A stretch of DNA of 64,000 bases from Gracilaria gracilis (GCA_030374805.1 JARGSG010000033.1:62001-126000), one strand, 5' to 3'; counted from the stretch's first letter, positions 12,982-23,379 are shown. The notes: a model not told the origin generated them from the letters alone. Made by a program: numbers and translations.

Positions 12982-13978
12982 TGTAGAACAAACCCCAAAG
13001 AGGGTACGTGTCCACCAGGGTGTCCGAGTCCTGCTCCCACAAAAGGGCGAACTCAGAAGTAGAGCCCTCTGCCCGTGCGCGTGCCGCGTGGCAGCCGGGT
13101 GTAAACCGGAGACGGTACTGGAATAACCTGCAGACGTAAAGAAGAGCGTGGGCCTAGAGAGGAATAACCGACGACGGATCAAGAGAGAACGAGTCTAGAA
13201 GTGGAGCGAACGGTGCCGTAAGACGGTTTAATGCTCCTACGGAGAACCAAACGAGCGAAGCTACGGCCCGTGCCAACGGCGGGAACAGGGCCGATAGCGG
13301 AACGAGACACACACACACGAGTGTCCAGATATAACTCTATACAGAGGCGGAAGCGAGACCTGCACCAGGAAAACGATGAACTAAACAAAGATCCGGTACC
13401 TCGGTGAACGACAACAAATACAACCTGATACTGGGGTAATTAGCGAAACAAGCCAGAAACTGATTGTAAAGAACTTCCTTAGGGACCCTGAGGGGTGATT
13501 GTACCGAGATCAGTCGTGGTTACTCTCCTTAGAGGATCCGTGAACCTACGTTGGCAGTAGCAACCATAGCCCAGCCTGTGGGATGAAGACCACGTACTTC
13601 AAGAAGAAGATACGACTCAGGTGAGTTTTACTTAGTGGCTCCAGGGCGAGATCGCCCGAGCATATATACTATCTACTCTATCTAGGGCTGCGCACTCCCA
13701 CGAGGGCTCTCCACGTGGACAACCCAGTGTCAGGGTGCCACAGTATCTACCCAGCGGGTGTGACGCCAAATATTTGGACAAATATGCCACAAGGCCCTAC
13801 TGTACACCTATTTCATAGGTTCTATCCCCGATTCACCCAACAATGTACGTCCCAACAATATTTCCAATTTCACCCGAAACGGGGTCCATATTCATAGTCT
13901 GACACGTCAGGGCTCAATGGATAGAGCTCCATTATGAGAACCTTCATTGTGCCGACATCGGATTGCCATTGCTCTACA
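12982..13978 (-). repeat. E1 5' LTR (right copy)
   Basis: 997-bp partner of 1983-2979. It is followed by the target duplication GTAGC, and the flanking 2.58-kb LTR then resumes with GGCTGGAGAAGATG exactly as in the undisrupted copy at about 61400. Confidence 0.9.
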
Positions 13979-15446
13979 GTAGCGGCTGGAGAAGATGAAC
14001 GAGTCATCAGTGTCACTACTCTACCTCATTCGGTTACACCACGAAGCTTGAACCTGGACAGTTGCATAGTGAAGGAGAAGAACCTTTGTAGGTTTGAACC
14101 CAGAAGGGACTAGTTCGTATTTTCTGAGAGAGTTCTTTGGAAGGACTTGTGACTTGTTACAACCAACTGTGGTGGAATGTAGCCAAGTTTGGGAACAAGT
14201 GTCGAGTTCCAATTTGGTTCGGAATGATGTGGATTTTTATCCTTGAAAGGAGAACGCTGGGTAAGAGAAACTGAAGAAGAACACCGCCGTGCCGGAGATG
14301 AAGTGAAAGTTGTTCGCCACGGCCCGAAGGATTAGGTTGTTGAGAAACCGCACGCTCGGTGATGTTCGTTTCGGATACTCGATGTACGAGACAGAAGTCG
14401 ATGTGTTCCCGCTTTCGGGCGCATGTACCCTGAGCTAACAATGGGGGTATGTAGAGCAAAACAGCACCGTGCTCGGTACCTATTTTCCTGTCTCCAGGCT
14501 CTGGACTCCCGTTGGGATGATCGCTTGTGATGTTGATGATGGACCCTACATATGGGTGAAGTTCGGATGACTTGAAGTGAACCTTGTTAGGTGGATTGGA
14601 TTATGGAACCATTGCATGGTGTTGAACACGTGGAAATTGTGTAGATTAGGTTCATTAGAGTCACTCATGAGGCCCTTGCCAGTGGGTTGGGCACGTGTGT
14701 GGATCTCAAGAAGTGTACACTATTTTAGTAATAATATTTAGTTTAATATGCACTAGGCATATAAGCCCGCGTGATCTCACCCTGGAGCCAAAATGGTAAA
14801 ATTACCTGAGTCGCATCTTCTTCCTGAAGTACGTGGTCTTCATCCCGAAGATTGGGCTATGAGTAGTACTGCCTACGTAGGTTCACGCCTCCATTTGGAG
14901 AGTAACCACGAATGGTTTTGGTATAATCACCTCTCAGGGTCCGTCAGGAAGCTACTGTGCACCATTCTCTGGCCTATTTCAGTCTTCGTCCCATCATTTG
15001 GTCCTTTTAAGTTATCTTCGCCGTGGTGTTGGATCTTTTATTGGATATATCTTTTTCTGGTACAGGCTTTGCTTCCGCCCCTGTATAGGGTTATTTTCGG
15101 CTTTGGTTGCCGTCGTCGCTCCGCCGCAGGTCTGGTGTGCCGGTTGGCACGACCCTTGGCTCCGCTCCGGGTGTGTGTTACTTGGAGTACTCCCCCGTTT
15201 GTACGGTTTCTCTACGCCTTTTTCTCCCTTTTTTGCACCCTTTCTTTGGGTTTTCCTGTGTTTCACTACCAATCACCGGTTGCTCATGGTTTTTACCTCT
15301 GCAGGTTCTTCCAGTACCGTCTCCGGTTTACACCCGGCTGCCACTCGGCATGCGCACGGGCAGAGGGCTCTTTTGCTGAGTTCGCCTATACAGGGAGTGG
15401 GACTCGAACATCCCATGGACGTTTCCTTTCAAGGTGTTGCTCCACA
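13979..15446 (+). repeat. Right part of the split 2.58-kb LTR
   Basis: Continues the homology to 61395-62867 and ends GTTGCTCCACA at 15446. After this the sequence no longer matches the other copy. Its last kilobase is distantly similar to the E1 LTR in the opposite orientation, including the conserved CCGGTTTACACCCGG block at about 15327-15345. Frames starting at 14793 and 14998 lie wholly inside the LTR and show no protein family, so I do not call them genes. Confidence 0.75.
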
Positions 15447-16336
15447 TTACTTACCTCTAACTCTATCTTATCACATGTTGTCTCTATCTTGTGGTTTAGA
15501 GACAATGCTGAGTGATGCAAATCGTTGCTGCGAAGCAAGGATCTCATACCTTTTTCTTTCGTTTCTGGCCCTTTTTTGTTTTGCCCACCTGGTTTTTTTT
15601 TGGCGCTATGAGAGTTTTAATGTTGATGATCGCTACGCTCAACCAGACTGTTACTCTTTGAGATGCAACTGACGTTCTAATTTGAATTTATGTCATGCAA
15701 TAGAGCGGCTCAAATCGGACGATTATCGCATTTGGGACGGGGGCAGTGCTGTCCTTGTCGGACACACTGAACGCGTACGGTTGTGCCGTACGGAGCAGCA
15801 GAGCACTATGGGTAGGTACCCGCTCTGTGTCTCTCGCTTTACCAAAACTAAAATATCTTCCGAGAGTGTTGCGATAGTGATGAATAATGGTAGTGTAGCA
15901 CGTAGGGCCCACACGTAGAAACAACACACAAGTTTGTGTTCAACTATTTTCAAGAAGTACCCTTCACAGTATATTTGATCATTCTCGCCCTCGTTTATGA
16001 GTGCACTAGCTCAATCATAACTTGGTGCAGAACGTATCTGCTCAAAGAAACGCTCTCTCACTAGAAAAGCCACCACTCTAAAGGGCCATTTTCTAACTTA
16101 CTCTCCTGCTCCGCGACATCTCTTACAAGCCGCAGTTTGCATGTGTGTACCAGTTATTCTAATGACATGCTTCCGACAACAATGGACACAAAATCAGCCA
16201 CGCTGATTGCTTATCCTTCCGCCGTGCACCACATCTCAGCGTTTTCCAAAACGGTTCTCTGCTTGTTCTTCTAGCCGGTTTTAAACAAACTTCCTTCGTA
16301 GATCGTTACAAGCCAAAACAACGAAACGCTGCTACG
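15447..16336. other. Intergenic, upstream of gene D
   Basis: First host-like DNA right of the LTR. No long frame with recognisable content. A T-rich run lies at 15592-15600. Presumably includes the promoter of the gene starting at 16337, but I see no clear core promoter motif. Confidence 0.4.
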
Positions 16337-17812
16337 ATGATTGGCTTCAGTGCTTACCATGCAGTTGCTCCTCTCCTTTTGTTCGTCCTCCACTACCATA
16401 CTGCTCACGCACTCCTGCCCAATCGCTCTTCTTCATGCTCGCATCTCATGCAATACCTTAAAGCCAACGCCCTTTCTCGTGTTGGGCCGTTTGGAATGAG
16501 CCATCCAAGCGACTACGGCATCTCAGAAGCACTGCCAGATATGTGCCAACGCTTCATACACAGCGATGCACTTCAATTTCAACAGCGTGGCTCTTCAGCT
16601 CCCTCTACCAGTGGCGGAGCGTGTTCGCCTCTTGGTTACTCGTCTCGGTAAACCGGCAAGTGTGCAAATGACCGCCTCACCAGGGCTGAGGCACGAGAGT
16701 ATGCACGCGCTAAAAATGGCCAATTCACTGTCAGAAAGAATGGAAGTAGGGCCTTCGTCGTGCGGGACACCGTCTTGTTCGTGCTCAACGTCGACACCGA
16801 GTCTTCACCAACAGTAAAAGGTAAATTGGATCTGTCTCTCAGTGTCAGCGAAATGCTGTTCTGGAATGATCATCTTCTGCTGATTTCCGATCATTCCCGC
16901 AGCAAATACGACCCATGCCAAGGCGATGCAAACTACACCTCTTCTTCTTCCTGGACTGTTGCATTTCAGGTGCAGGTGACAACTGATGTGCCCCAGCTGA
17001 TATCAACTGTATGCATCCAAGGCAAGTACTCGCGACATGAGGAACGCGACGGGCTAGCGCTAATGTCTTTGTCATACAAACCAGATCTATGTTTCCAATG
17101 GCCAAACTGTACATTCTCTTGTTCTGACGCCAAGGAATATAACCTGAAAGCCATCCGAAATTCAAATGAAAAGGATTGGTTTCCAAGCTACTCTCTTAGA
17201 AACGAACGAGACGGTGTGGTCACTTCTGGTCTAATATGTTCGCGTGATAGCTTGTTGGTTCCACCAGCATCCTCTGACTCCCTGCTCAATGTTGACATCA
17301 TTCTCCCTATATCTACAAATCTAACACCTATTGGTAGGGTGTCCATCGTGTCAGAGGAAGCTGATTTGTTCCAGAGTGTTTCGCCATCTCAGTTCCCCAA
17401 AGGAGAAGAAACGGTTGAACCCGGTGGCGTACCATCCTCCTCCTCATCACTCGCTGAGACCGAAGATTTCGATGTCAATGCTCTTGGTATACGGAGATCG
17501 ACTTTCTTCGGAACTATTGGATCCGAAACTCGCATATTTAGGGCTCGTTGTTTGTCGTGCTGCAGGGAATCCAAAGAACTCTCTAAACTCCTTGGGTGGT
17601 CAAGCGGTCAGTGTGACTCGTGCTCGCTCAGTACGACTGCTCTGCAAACCACGAATGGTGCATGTACGAAAGGAACCAATCTTGGCTACACCAACAGCCC
17701 AACATCGTGCTACCTTCATCAATGTAAGAAGTCTATATCGAGATTCCCATCAAGAAGATGCGATTGTTTCGATTTCTCAAATGAACCAAGTGTTCCCACT
17801 CCTTCGAAATAA
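16337..17812 (+). CDS. Secreted ten-cysteine-domain protein, divergent member D (internal stop or intron)
   Basis: Starts ATG with a typical signal peptide: hydrophobic core VAPLLLFVL, likely cleavage after TAHA. A long Ser/Thr-rich body looks beta-rich around 16.78-17.0 kb. The C-terminal domain begins STFFGTIG and keeps all ten cysteines of the family in the pattern C-x2-CC-x16-C-x2-C-x13-C-x14-C-x4-C-x11-C-x-C, plus the NLGY motif. It has an extra SNEPSVPTPSK tail that A, B and C lack. The frame is interrupted once by TAA at 16649-16651 but reads sensibly on both sides. Either the gene is disabled, or there is an 87-nt intron (GTAAAC at 16648 to CTGTCAG at 16734) whose removal keeps frame, or there is a sequence error. 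Function unknown; export is inferred. Confidence 0.65.
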
Positions 17813-18323
17813 GGAGCAGTGGACCACACTAAAGAAGAAGAAGAACGAAGTCTTACAGAACACTACGCAGGTGACCTCATACCATGTGTAATAATTTGTT
17901 TCTTTCACGATCTGTCGAAGGCTGTACGATCCGCATTTTTTTTTGGCGAAGCACGAGCGATTGAATGGCACGGAAATCCAACGTCCCGCGATGGATTTAC
18001 ATATAAGATACCCTTGTATAGATACCCTAGGCTGAGAAGCGAGAATTTGCGCGTAAATTCTCGTTTTGTGCTTCTCAGCTCAGTCCATGACATTGCTTTC
18101 AGAACGTAAACAAGTCGTCCGTATAGTTGTTGAGTCTACGTCTTGCAACAGTAACGGATTCCGTTTACAAGGCTAACACTAACGCTAAAGCAAGGCATCT
18201 CATCAAAGATAAATGCCAACTAACATTACTACCTTCGGTATGTTTTGCACATGCGTTTGGCAACTACGTGCCTTTACCCACATATACCACAGTTTCCTTG
18301 TACATCGAAGCATGACATTAACA
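17813..18323. other. Convergent 3' intergenic region of gene D and the membrane-protein gene
   Basis: Holds the 3' flanks of two convergent genes. The only structure seen is the strong interrupted inverted repeat at 18031-18079. Confidence 0.4.
18031..18079. repeat. Strong interrupted hairpin
   Basis: GCTGAGAAGC (18031-18040) pairs with GCTTCTCAGC (18070-18079). GAGAATTT (18041-18048) pairs with AAATTCTC (18055-18062). There is a 6-base loop GCGCGT and a 7-base bulge on the right arm, giving 18 perfect base pairs. It lies between two convergent genes, so it could act in 3'-end formation or be the end of a small repeat. Confidence 0.6.
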
Positions 18324-19322
18324 TTACACATACCTTGTAATACGGATGCGTCGACTTCCACTCAGTTGGGCAACAGTCATCTGTGGGTCGTCCCCTTGTG
18401 CAGCCTCAGCGTCGTGCCAGGTAAAAGAAGCCCAGTGGCTGGGGTTGCTGAAGTCAAAGAAGATGTGTCTCTTGAACGCCAGCGACGATACGAAAAACAA
18501 TATGGAAAGAAGCCACACTATGCCTGAGATGATTATGATCGTCAAAGGAATTGTAGTTGATTCCTTTCCTGTTTTCTTAAAAGCACACCTAGTCTTCAGC
18601 GGCCCCGCCAGTGCTCGACGTCTGACGTCACTCTCTTCTTTAATACCATCATCGTAACCGCTTATTGTCACTTCTCTGATCCTTTTCAAATCGTCGTCTG
18701 TGATGGTTAAGGGGGTGACATCGGTGGGTATGGCCGGGATTGACTGCCCATTGTCATCAATGCTAAATGCCTCAGTGATATACAATATGTTTTCCTCAAG
18801 GATAACTGCTGAACAAAGTCTGAAGACGCAATCTGAAAGACTTTCATCCCAAGATATGTTCCTGCGTTGTCCGATTGTATAGGAATATATAGCTTCGTCT
18901 CCGCACATCAAAGACTGCGTTTCCAAACTATAGTTTCCAAGATGATGCGTTACCAGAGTGCCATTGAGTGAGGTGCATCCATAGTGAATTGTTTCTCCCT
19001 GGGATTCAAAATCACTGTCCAGGACGCCGAAAGCCGTGTTCCGAATGCAGTCCTCTTCAGAGATGAAAGTCTGCACACTGGCTTCGCTGAAAGCGGATAT
19101 GAGGGTTTCAAGGGCGACGAACATGAGGGTTGCAAACAACGCCAGGCCAGTAATGATGCGCTTCTGAGACAAAATGCGGACGGACTGCTCGCGGGATAAA
19201 CGACGACATGTTATGAATTTGAATGTCCACAAGGAGGCTGCGAGAAAGGCAACCTCTACGACAAGGCAGATGACAGTCACAATGAGACTGACAATCGGCG
19301 CTCGGATTGGTATTTGGACCAT
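18324..19322 (-). CDS. Three-span membrane protein, unknown family
   Basis: 332 aa from ATG at 19322, uninterrupted. Hydrophobic segments lie at about residues 11-33, 56-78 and 260-284. Between the second and third spans is a loop of about 180 residues with cysteines at 92, 116, 140, 165, 170 and three N-glycosylation sequons (N120, N130, N155), consistent with a lumenal or extracellular face. A sixth cysteine is at 246. The C-terminal tail of about 45 residues is predicted cytoplasmic. I recognise no named family. Convergent with gene D. A plasma-membrane or endomembrane role is inferred from topology only. Confidence 0.7.
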   Translation of the reverse strand: MVQIPIRAPIVSLIVTVICLVVEVAFLAASLWTFKFITCRRLSREQSVRILSQKRIITGLALFATLMFVALETLISAFSEASVQTFISEEDCIRNTAFGVLDSDFESQGETIHYGCTSLNGTLVTHHLGNYSLETQSLMCGDEAIYSYTIGQRRNISWDESLSDCVFRLCSAVILEENILYITEAFSIDDNGQSIPAIPTDVTPLTITDDDLKRIREVTISGYDDGIKEESDVRRRALAGPLKTRCAFKKTGKESTTIPLTIIIISGIVWLLSILFFVSSLAFKRHIFFDFSNPSHWASFTWHDAEAAQGDDPQMTVAQLSGSRRIRITRYV

Positions 19323-21287
19323 TTCAGTTGCAATAGCTTGAGGTAAAGGTTAGAAGCGCTTCATGTTACGAGGCAAGCAAGGGAAGAATGCTCGGAGAAA
19401 GCTGGCAGTGAGCGCCCCAGGCGCGAACTTGTGTGGAGCAAGGGGTGTATGAGAGCTGGTGGGCTCCGGCACTGTGTATCGAATGACGTCAGAGAAGTTC
19501 ATCGAAACAAATCCACGCCAATCTCGAGTCTCATCCAGGATGAGAACCCCCCCTGAGAATTGCTGTGCAAGATTTCCATCAACGCATACAGAGAGGGATC
19601 CGGCTAACGGAAATAACTCGACGCTGTAAAGTTGTTACAGCAAGAGACTGCAAGCCAAGATATTTTGGTCCGTCGGCCATTCCCTGCTGGTATCATATCT
19701 CTACTAGGGGAATGTCCTTGCATTCGTGCAGTACAGCGTTAAGGGTTAGAACGCTAACCCTGCCCAACCTTTGATACCTTTCTCTCTCTCATTTATGAAA
19801 CGCGTACGTGAATTACTCGTAGGGGTATGCTACAGTAAGAACCCCAACAACCTATAAGATTTATCTCTACAGCGTAAGGCTAGCCACAAACCACAAATCA
19901 GTAGCACACTCACGGGGCTATAATATGGTACAAAGAAAGTATTAGGTACCGTTTACCCAAGGTGTTTTCGACCGCAGTTGATACCTTTTTACAGCTATGA
20001 TAGCGCACAAAAATAGTTTCGGCACCGTACTAGCTACGGTAGTACTGGCTGGATCGCCCATGATCAAGGGGATACGTAAGCTGAAGGCGAAGGGGGCTTG
20101 CAAGGAAACGGCAGTAAATGCGAAACGGCAGTAAATGCGAAACGGCAGTAAATGCGAAACGGCAGTAAATGCGAAACGGCAGTATCTGCCAGTACATGTA
20201 AAGTAGTGGAGTAAGCAACTGGAGGCGCCTATGATGCTGTACTCGACTGGCTTGTAGTTGTGTTGTTGAAAAGCAAGCACTCTACTTGGGCCATTTCACA
20301 GCGATCAACAAATGGCGAGGCGAACGAGATCAGAAGCTCACCGCTGTGTGCTGTGAGCGTAGCCAATGACATACGGACGAGACATGTCTGCCTCTTTTGG
20401 CGAAGGCGTAACGATGCAGGAGACTGGAACAAAACGTTACCTTCGGTTAGAGCGCGATATCGCTGAAGAGGGTGGTTTCTGCGCATATGCAGATATGCAT
20501 GCAACACACCACCGACAGAAGACGTGGCACTCACGTTAGGCGCAAGACTGGTGTCAAACTCTCGAGCTGCTGTTCCAGCCCGAGGAGGCGTTTCTCAGCT
20601 ATGATACTTGCATTCATATCTTAATATCTGCGCATCACATTTTCTGCCGGTGGCACCAAACACGAGAAAAAGCAGCAACTGGAATCGATACGATGAACAG
20701 GAGGAGTTGAAGTCACTCGCGAGCGCGCAAAGATATGGAGTGCACGATGGTGGGCAGCCGAGTGCTTTGAAGCTGTTTCACATGGGCCACACATATGTAA
20801 GGTTGTCTTCTCATGGTGACGCAGCCACGTGACCAGGAGCCAAGCGTTTTTAAGAAACAGTTGGAACGGAGCATCCCAACATGGGTCAAACCATTTACAA
20901 TATTATACAACTACATTAGTAAATAAGAGTTTGTGTGAGTGAACAAGAAAGAAACAGACAAGGCGTTCGAGCGTGCATGCAGCGCCGAAGAAGAAAAAAA
21001 AAAAAAAAAAGACTGTGAGCAAAGGAGGGAGAGGTGCGACAAAAAGCGCCTCGCAATGAGGTGTTGCAGAAGTGTGGCATGCTAAGAAATTATTACACGC
21101 AGGCCATGGGTAGAACCGGGTGAACCCTGGAAAGTAATGGGCAGGCCGGGGTGCGGTGGGGGGGTAAGGATGAACAATTATTGAGCAACGCCCCTCAGGG
21201 CGACAAACGCATCGACAGCAGCGGTTACCATTAGTACAGATCATCAGCGCGACGCGGCGCAGTTACAGTTGGAAGAGCACGTTAGAC
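19323..21287. other. Gene-poor interval between membrane-protein and STAR genes
   Basis: About 2 kb without a supportable gene. Contains a 17-bp minisatellite (20105-20189) and a poly(A)-rich run at about 20990-21011. The minus-strand open stretch at 20229-20534 starts with GTG, is short and has no recognisable content. Confidence 0.45.
20105..20189. repeat. 17-bp tandem repeat, five units
   Basis: Unit GAAACGGCAGTAAATGC repeated head to tail at 20105, 20122, 20139 and 20156, then a fifth unit at 20173 with two changes. 17 is not a multiple of three, so it does not encode a peptide repeat. Confidence 0.9.
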
Positions 21288-22385
21288 CTAGTAGCGAAGA
21301 GCCTCGAACGACGAGGTGGCGGCGGACGCCGAGATGGAAAGCGAAGGCGACGAGCACGCCGTGTCATCCCAAGCGGCGCGCGACGACGACGACGAGCCCA
21401 ACACGGCGCCGTTGGAGAAGGCGCCGTTATAAAACTCGCGCCCGATGAAGCCGCCGGCGCTGAGCGCCGTGCTGGCCGCCACCTTCACCTCCGGCTGCGG
21501 CGGAGACGACTCGGCGCTGCGGTTGCGCATGGAGGCGAGCGCCAGATCGTCCAAGCCGCTGACGCGCAGCAGCTGCGCGCTGAGCGGCGAAAAATCGGGC
21601 AGTGACGTGGAAGCGGCGGCGGCGGCGGCGGCAGCGCGCGCTCCGGCGCGCGCGGACACGCGCGGCGGCGGCGACTTGAGCGCGCGCGGCGCCAACGGTG
21701 GCGGCTGAAGCGACAGCGGCGCCAGCGGCTCGGGCTCCGGCGCGAAGGCGCGCGCGCCGCGGAAGGTGCCGTTCATGATGGCGAGCGCGCGCAGCTGGTG
21801 GCGCTTGAGCGCGTCGCGCTCCTCGGGCACGGGCACCAGCAACAGCTCCACGGCGTCCGTGGCGCGCGACAGCGCGGCGGCGGCCGCGCGCTCGGGCAGC
21901 GTGTCAGGCGCCTCGATGACGACGTGCAGCGGCTCGTGGAAGACGTGCTCCCAGCCGGGCTTGCCACGCACGTCGGGCTCCTTGTCCTTGCGGATGCTGC
22001 CCTTGCCGCGGATCATGATGCGGCAGCCCGAGTCGCGCTGCAGCGTCTTGAGCGTGGTGCCGCGCGGCCCCAGCAGACGCCCCACGAAGTTGTAGTCCGG
22101 GAACTTGTCGGCGGGCACCAGCAGCTTGACGCGACGCCGCGCCGACGACGGCGAGCACGCCGCGCGGCAGCGCTGGATCTCGGCGTCCAGCAGCGCGCAT
22201 AACTTGGGCAGCGACGCGCGCAGGTGCGCGATGGCGTCGCGCTCGCGCAGCAGCTGGTGCAGCAGGCGCGACGCCTGTCGCGGCGACGACGGGCGCGCGG
22301 GCGACGGCGCGGGCGACGGCGCGGGCGACGGCGAGGGCGACGACGCCGGCGACGACGACGGCAGGAAGAGCGCGCGCGCGGGCAT
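21288..22385 (-). CDS. STAR-family KH RNA-binding protein (quaking/GLD-1-like)
   Basis: 365 aa from the only in-frame ATG (22385); an in-frame stop lies upstream at 22593-22595. Order: Ser/Pro/Ala-rich head with SPSPAPSPAP repeats (1-35); QUA1-like dimerisation region (about 37-76, RLLHQLLRERDAIAHL...CALLDAEI); a maxi-KH domain (about 85-185) with KLLVPADKFPDYNFVGRLLG, the GPRG loop (106-109), CRIMIRGKGS and HVVIEAPDT; QUA2-like region (about 190-210, LKRHQLRALAIMNGTFR); then a low-complexity tail. STAR proteins bind single-stranded RNA and act in splicing, stability or translation; the RNA target here is unknown. The gene is much richer in G+C than its neighbours. Antisense and shifted frames over it are shadows of that composition. 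A spliced upstream exon cannot be excluded. Confidence 0.85.
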   Translation of the reverse strand: MPARALFLPSSSPASSPSPSPAPSPAPSPARPSSPRQASRLLHQLLRERDAIAHLRASLPKLCALLDAEIQRCRAACSPSSARRRVKLLVPADKFPDYNFVGRLLGPRGTTLKTLQRDSGCRIMIRGKGSIRKDKEPDVRGKPGWEHVFHEPLHVVIEAPDTLPERAAAAALSRATDAVELLLVPVPEERDALKRHQLRALAIMNGTFRGARAFAPEPEPLAPLSLQPPPLAPRALKSPPPRVSARAGARAAAAAAAASTSLPDFSPLSAQLLRVSGLDDLALASMRNRSAESSPPQPEVKVAASTALSAGGFIGREFYNGAFSNGAVLGSSSSSRAAWDDTACSSPSLSISASAATSSFEALRY

Positions 22386-22661
22386 GGTGGCGGTGGCGGC
22401 GGTGGGGGCGACGAAGAAGGACGGCGGACGGAATGGCGCGCGACGGCGGTGGACGGGGGTGCTGGCGGCGGCGGAGGCGGAGGCGGAGGCGGAGGCGGCG
22501 GCGGCGGACGATGTGGGTGGCGCCGCTTGCACGCGAGATGCTGCAGGGCTGTGGCGCGAGATTGTGTGTGGCGCGCGCACACGATGCGCCTTTTAGAGCC
22601 AGTCGCTGATCCCCCAATCGGGCAGCGCGCCCGTTTTAGCGCTTTTCGCGCACTTTTGTCC

Positions 22662-22707
22662 AAAACTTTCGGCGCTAATTACCAATTACTTGGCCGTAAT
22701 TGCCTCC
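22662..22707. repeat. 46-bp direct repeat, copy 1 (near STAR gene)
   Basis: Shares 43 of 46 bases with 23034-23079. The core CGCTAATTACCAATTACTTG is followed by GCCGTAATTG. It contains the inverted repeat AATTAC-TTGGCC-GTAATT, the form expected of a dimeric regulator site. Confidence 0.75.
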
Positions 22708-23033
22708 CAGACATGACACATGTCATGACCTGGCAATTGAAGGAACGAGAATGTATTCTTTGGTGGCAATTATGGCAAGGGGACGACGGCGATATACGCG
22801 ATTTGGGACTCGGACTCGCCCGTCGGTCTGGTAGATGCCGTTGGTACTGCTGCGCTTCTTCGCTGGCATCATCGTCGTCGCCCCTTTACCAGACTGTTGG
22901 AAGTTCTTTGTAATCCTCCCACTCCCCCTACAGCAACACTATTCCTATCAATCATGGCTTTGACATTCAAAATTTTTGAATGTTCTTGGCCACTGTAAAG
23001 TGTTCAACAGTAAAAAAGGGTTTGCCTCTGCAC

Positions 23034-23079
23034 AAAACCTTCGCCGCTAATTACCAATTACTTGGCCGTAATTGACTCC
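23034..23079. repeat. 46-bp direct repeat, copy 2 (near gene A)
   Basis: Second copy of the 22662 repeat, same orientation, about 350 bp upstream of the ATG of gene A, with the AATTAC-TTGGCC-GTAATT palindrome intact. Confidence 0.75.
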
Positions 23080-23379
23080 TTCTGTCTTGAGCCTCTTGTC
23101 AACAAGGAAAAGAGCGCTAACCCTTCATCTGCGCGTTAATTCGTACCTTCTGCCCTTTTTCCAGCTGGATTAGCATCAACAGCATATCGCTTCTGTCATT
23201 ACCTGGTCATTACCGACAGCGAAGGCATTGCTCACACCCCCATGCAGTGCAACTGTGTGGCTTACCCTTGTACCATCCCGTCCAAGTTCGCAACCACGCT
23301 TAAAATGCAGCTGCTAGCCGTTGATTAGCATCTTTCTTCTCAAGTCCGAGCCCAGCACAAAAATCTGCCATGCTCCGAA

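Larger units (their letters stand above)
1983..13978 (-). mobile_element. Gypsy/Ty3 chromodomain LTR element E1, young but broken
   Basis: Complete insertion of about 12.0 kb. It has two 997-bp LTRs (1983-2979 and 12982-13978) ending TGTAGA...TCTACA or TCCACA, and a perfect 5-bp target duplication GTAGC (1978-1982 and 13979-13983). It runs on the minus strand in the order gag, protease, RT, RNase H, integrase, chromodomain. An extra ORF on the plus strand lies between chromodomain and 3' LTR. By eye the LTRs differ at about three positions in 997, so the insertion is very recent. The coding regions are nevertheless broken at roughly five to eight places, which suggests movement with proteins supplied in trans. 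Confidence 0.9.
22386..23379. promoter_or_regulatory. Divergent intergenic region between STAR gene and gene A
   Basis: About 1 kb separating divergent starts. It contains two copies of a 46-bp direct repeat (22662-22707 and 23034-23079). One copy is nearer each gene, which makes it a plausible shared control region. Confidence 0.5.

Noticed and set aside
14793-15672. Plus-strand frames of 220-240 codons with signal-like starts
   Set aside because: They lie almost entirely inside the 2.58-kb LTR and recur in the copy at 62280; aromatic- and Ser-rich, with no domain.
20105-20189. CRISPR-like array
   Set aside because: Units are head to tail without spacers; it is a plain minisatellite.
20229-20534. 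101-codon minus-strand frame
   Set aside because: Non-ATG start, no homology recognised, lies in gene-poor DNA.
20985-21015. Poly(A) run as the tail of a LINE or SINE
   Set aside because: No element body or target duplication is visible beside it.
21445-22913. Several long frames on the plus strand and in other minus frames over the STAR gene
   Set aside because: They are shadows of very GC-rich sequence; only one minus frame shows QUA1, KH and QUA2.
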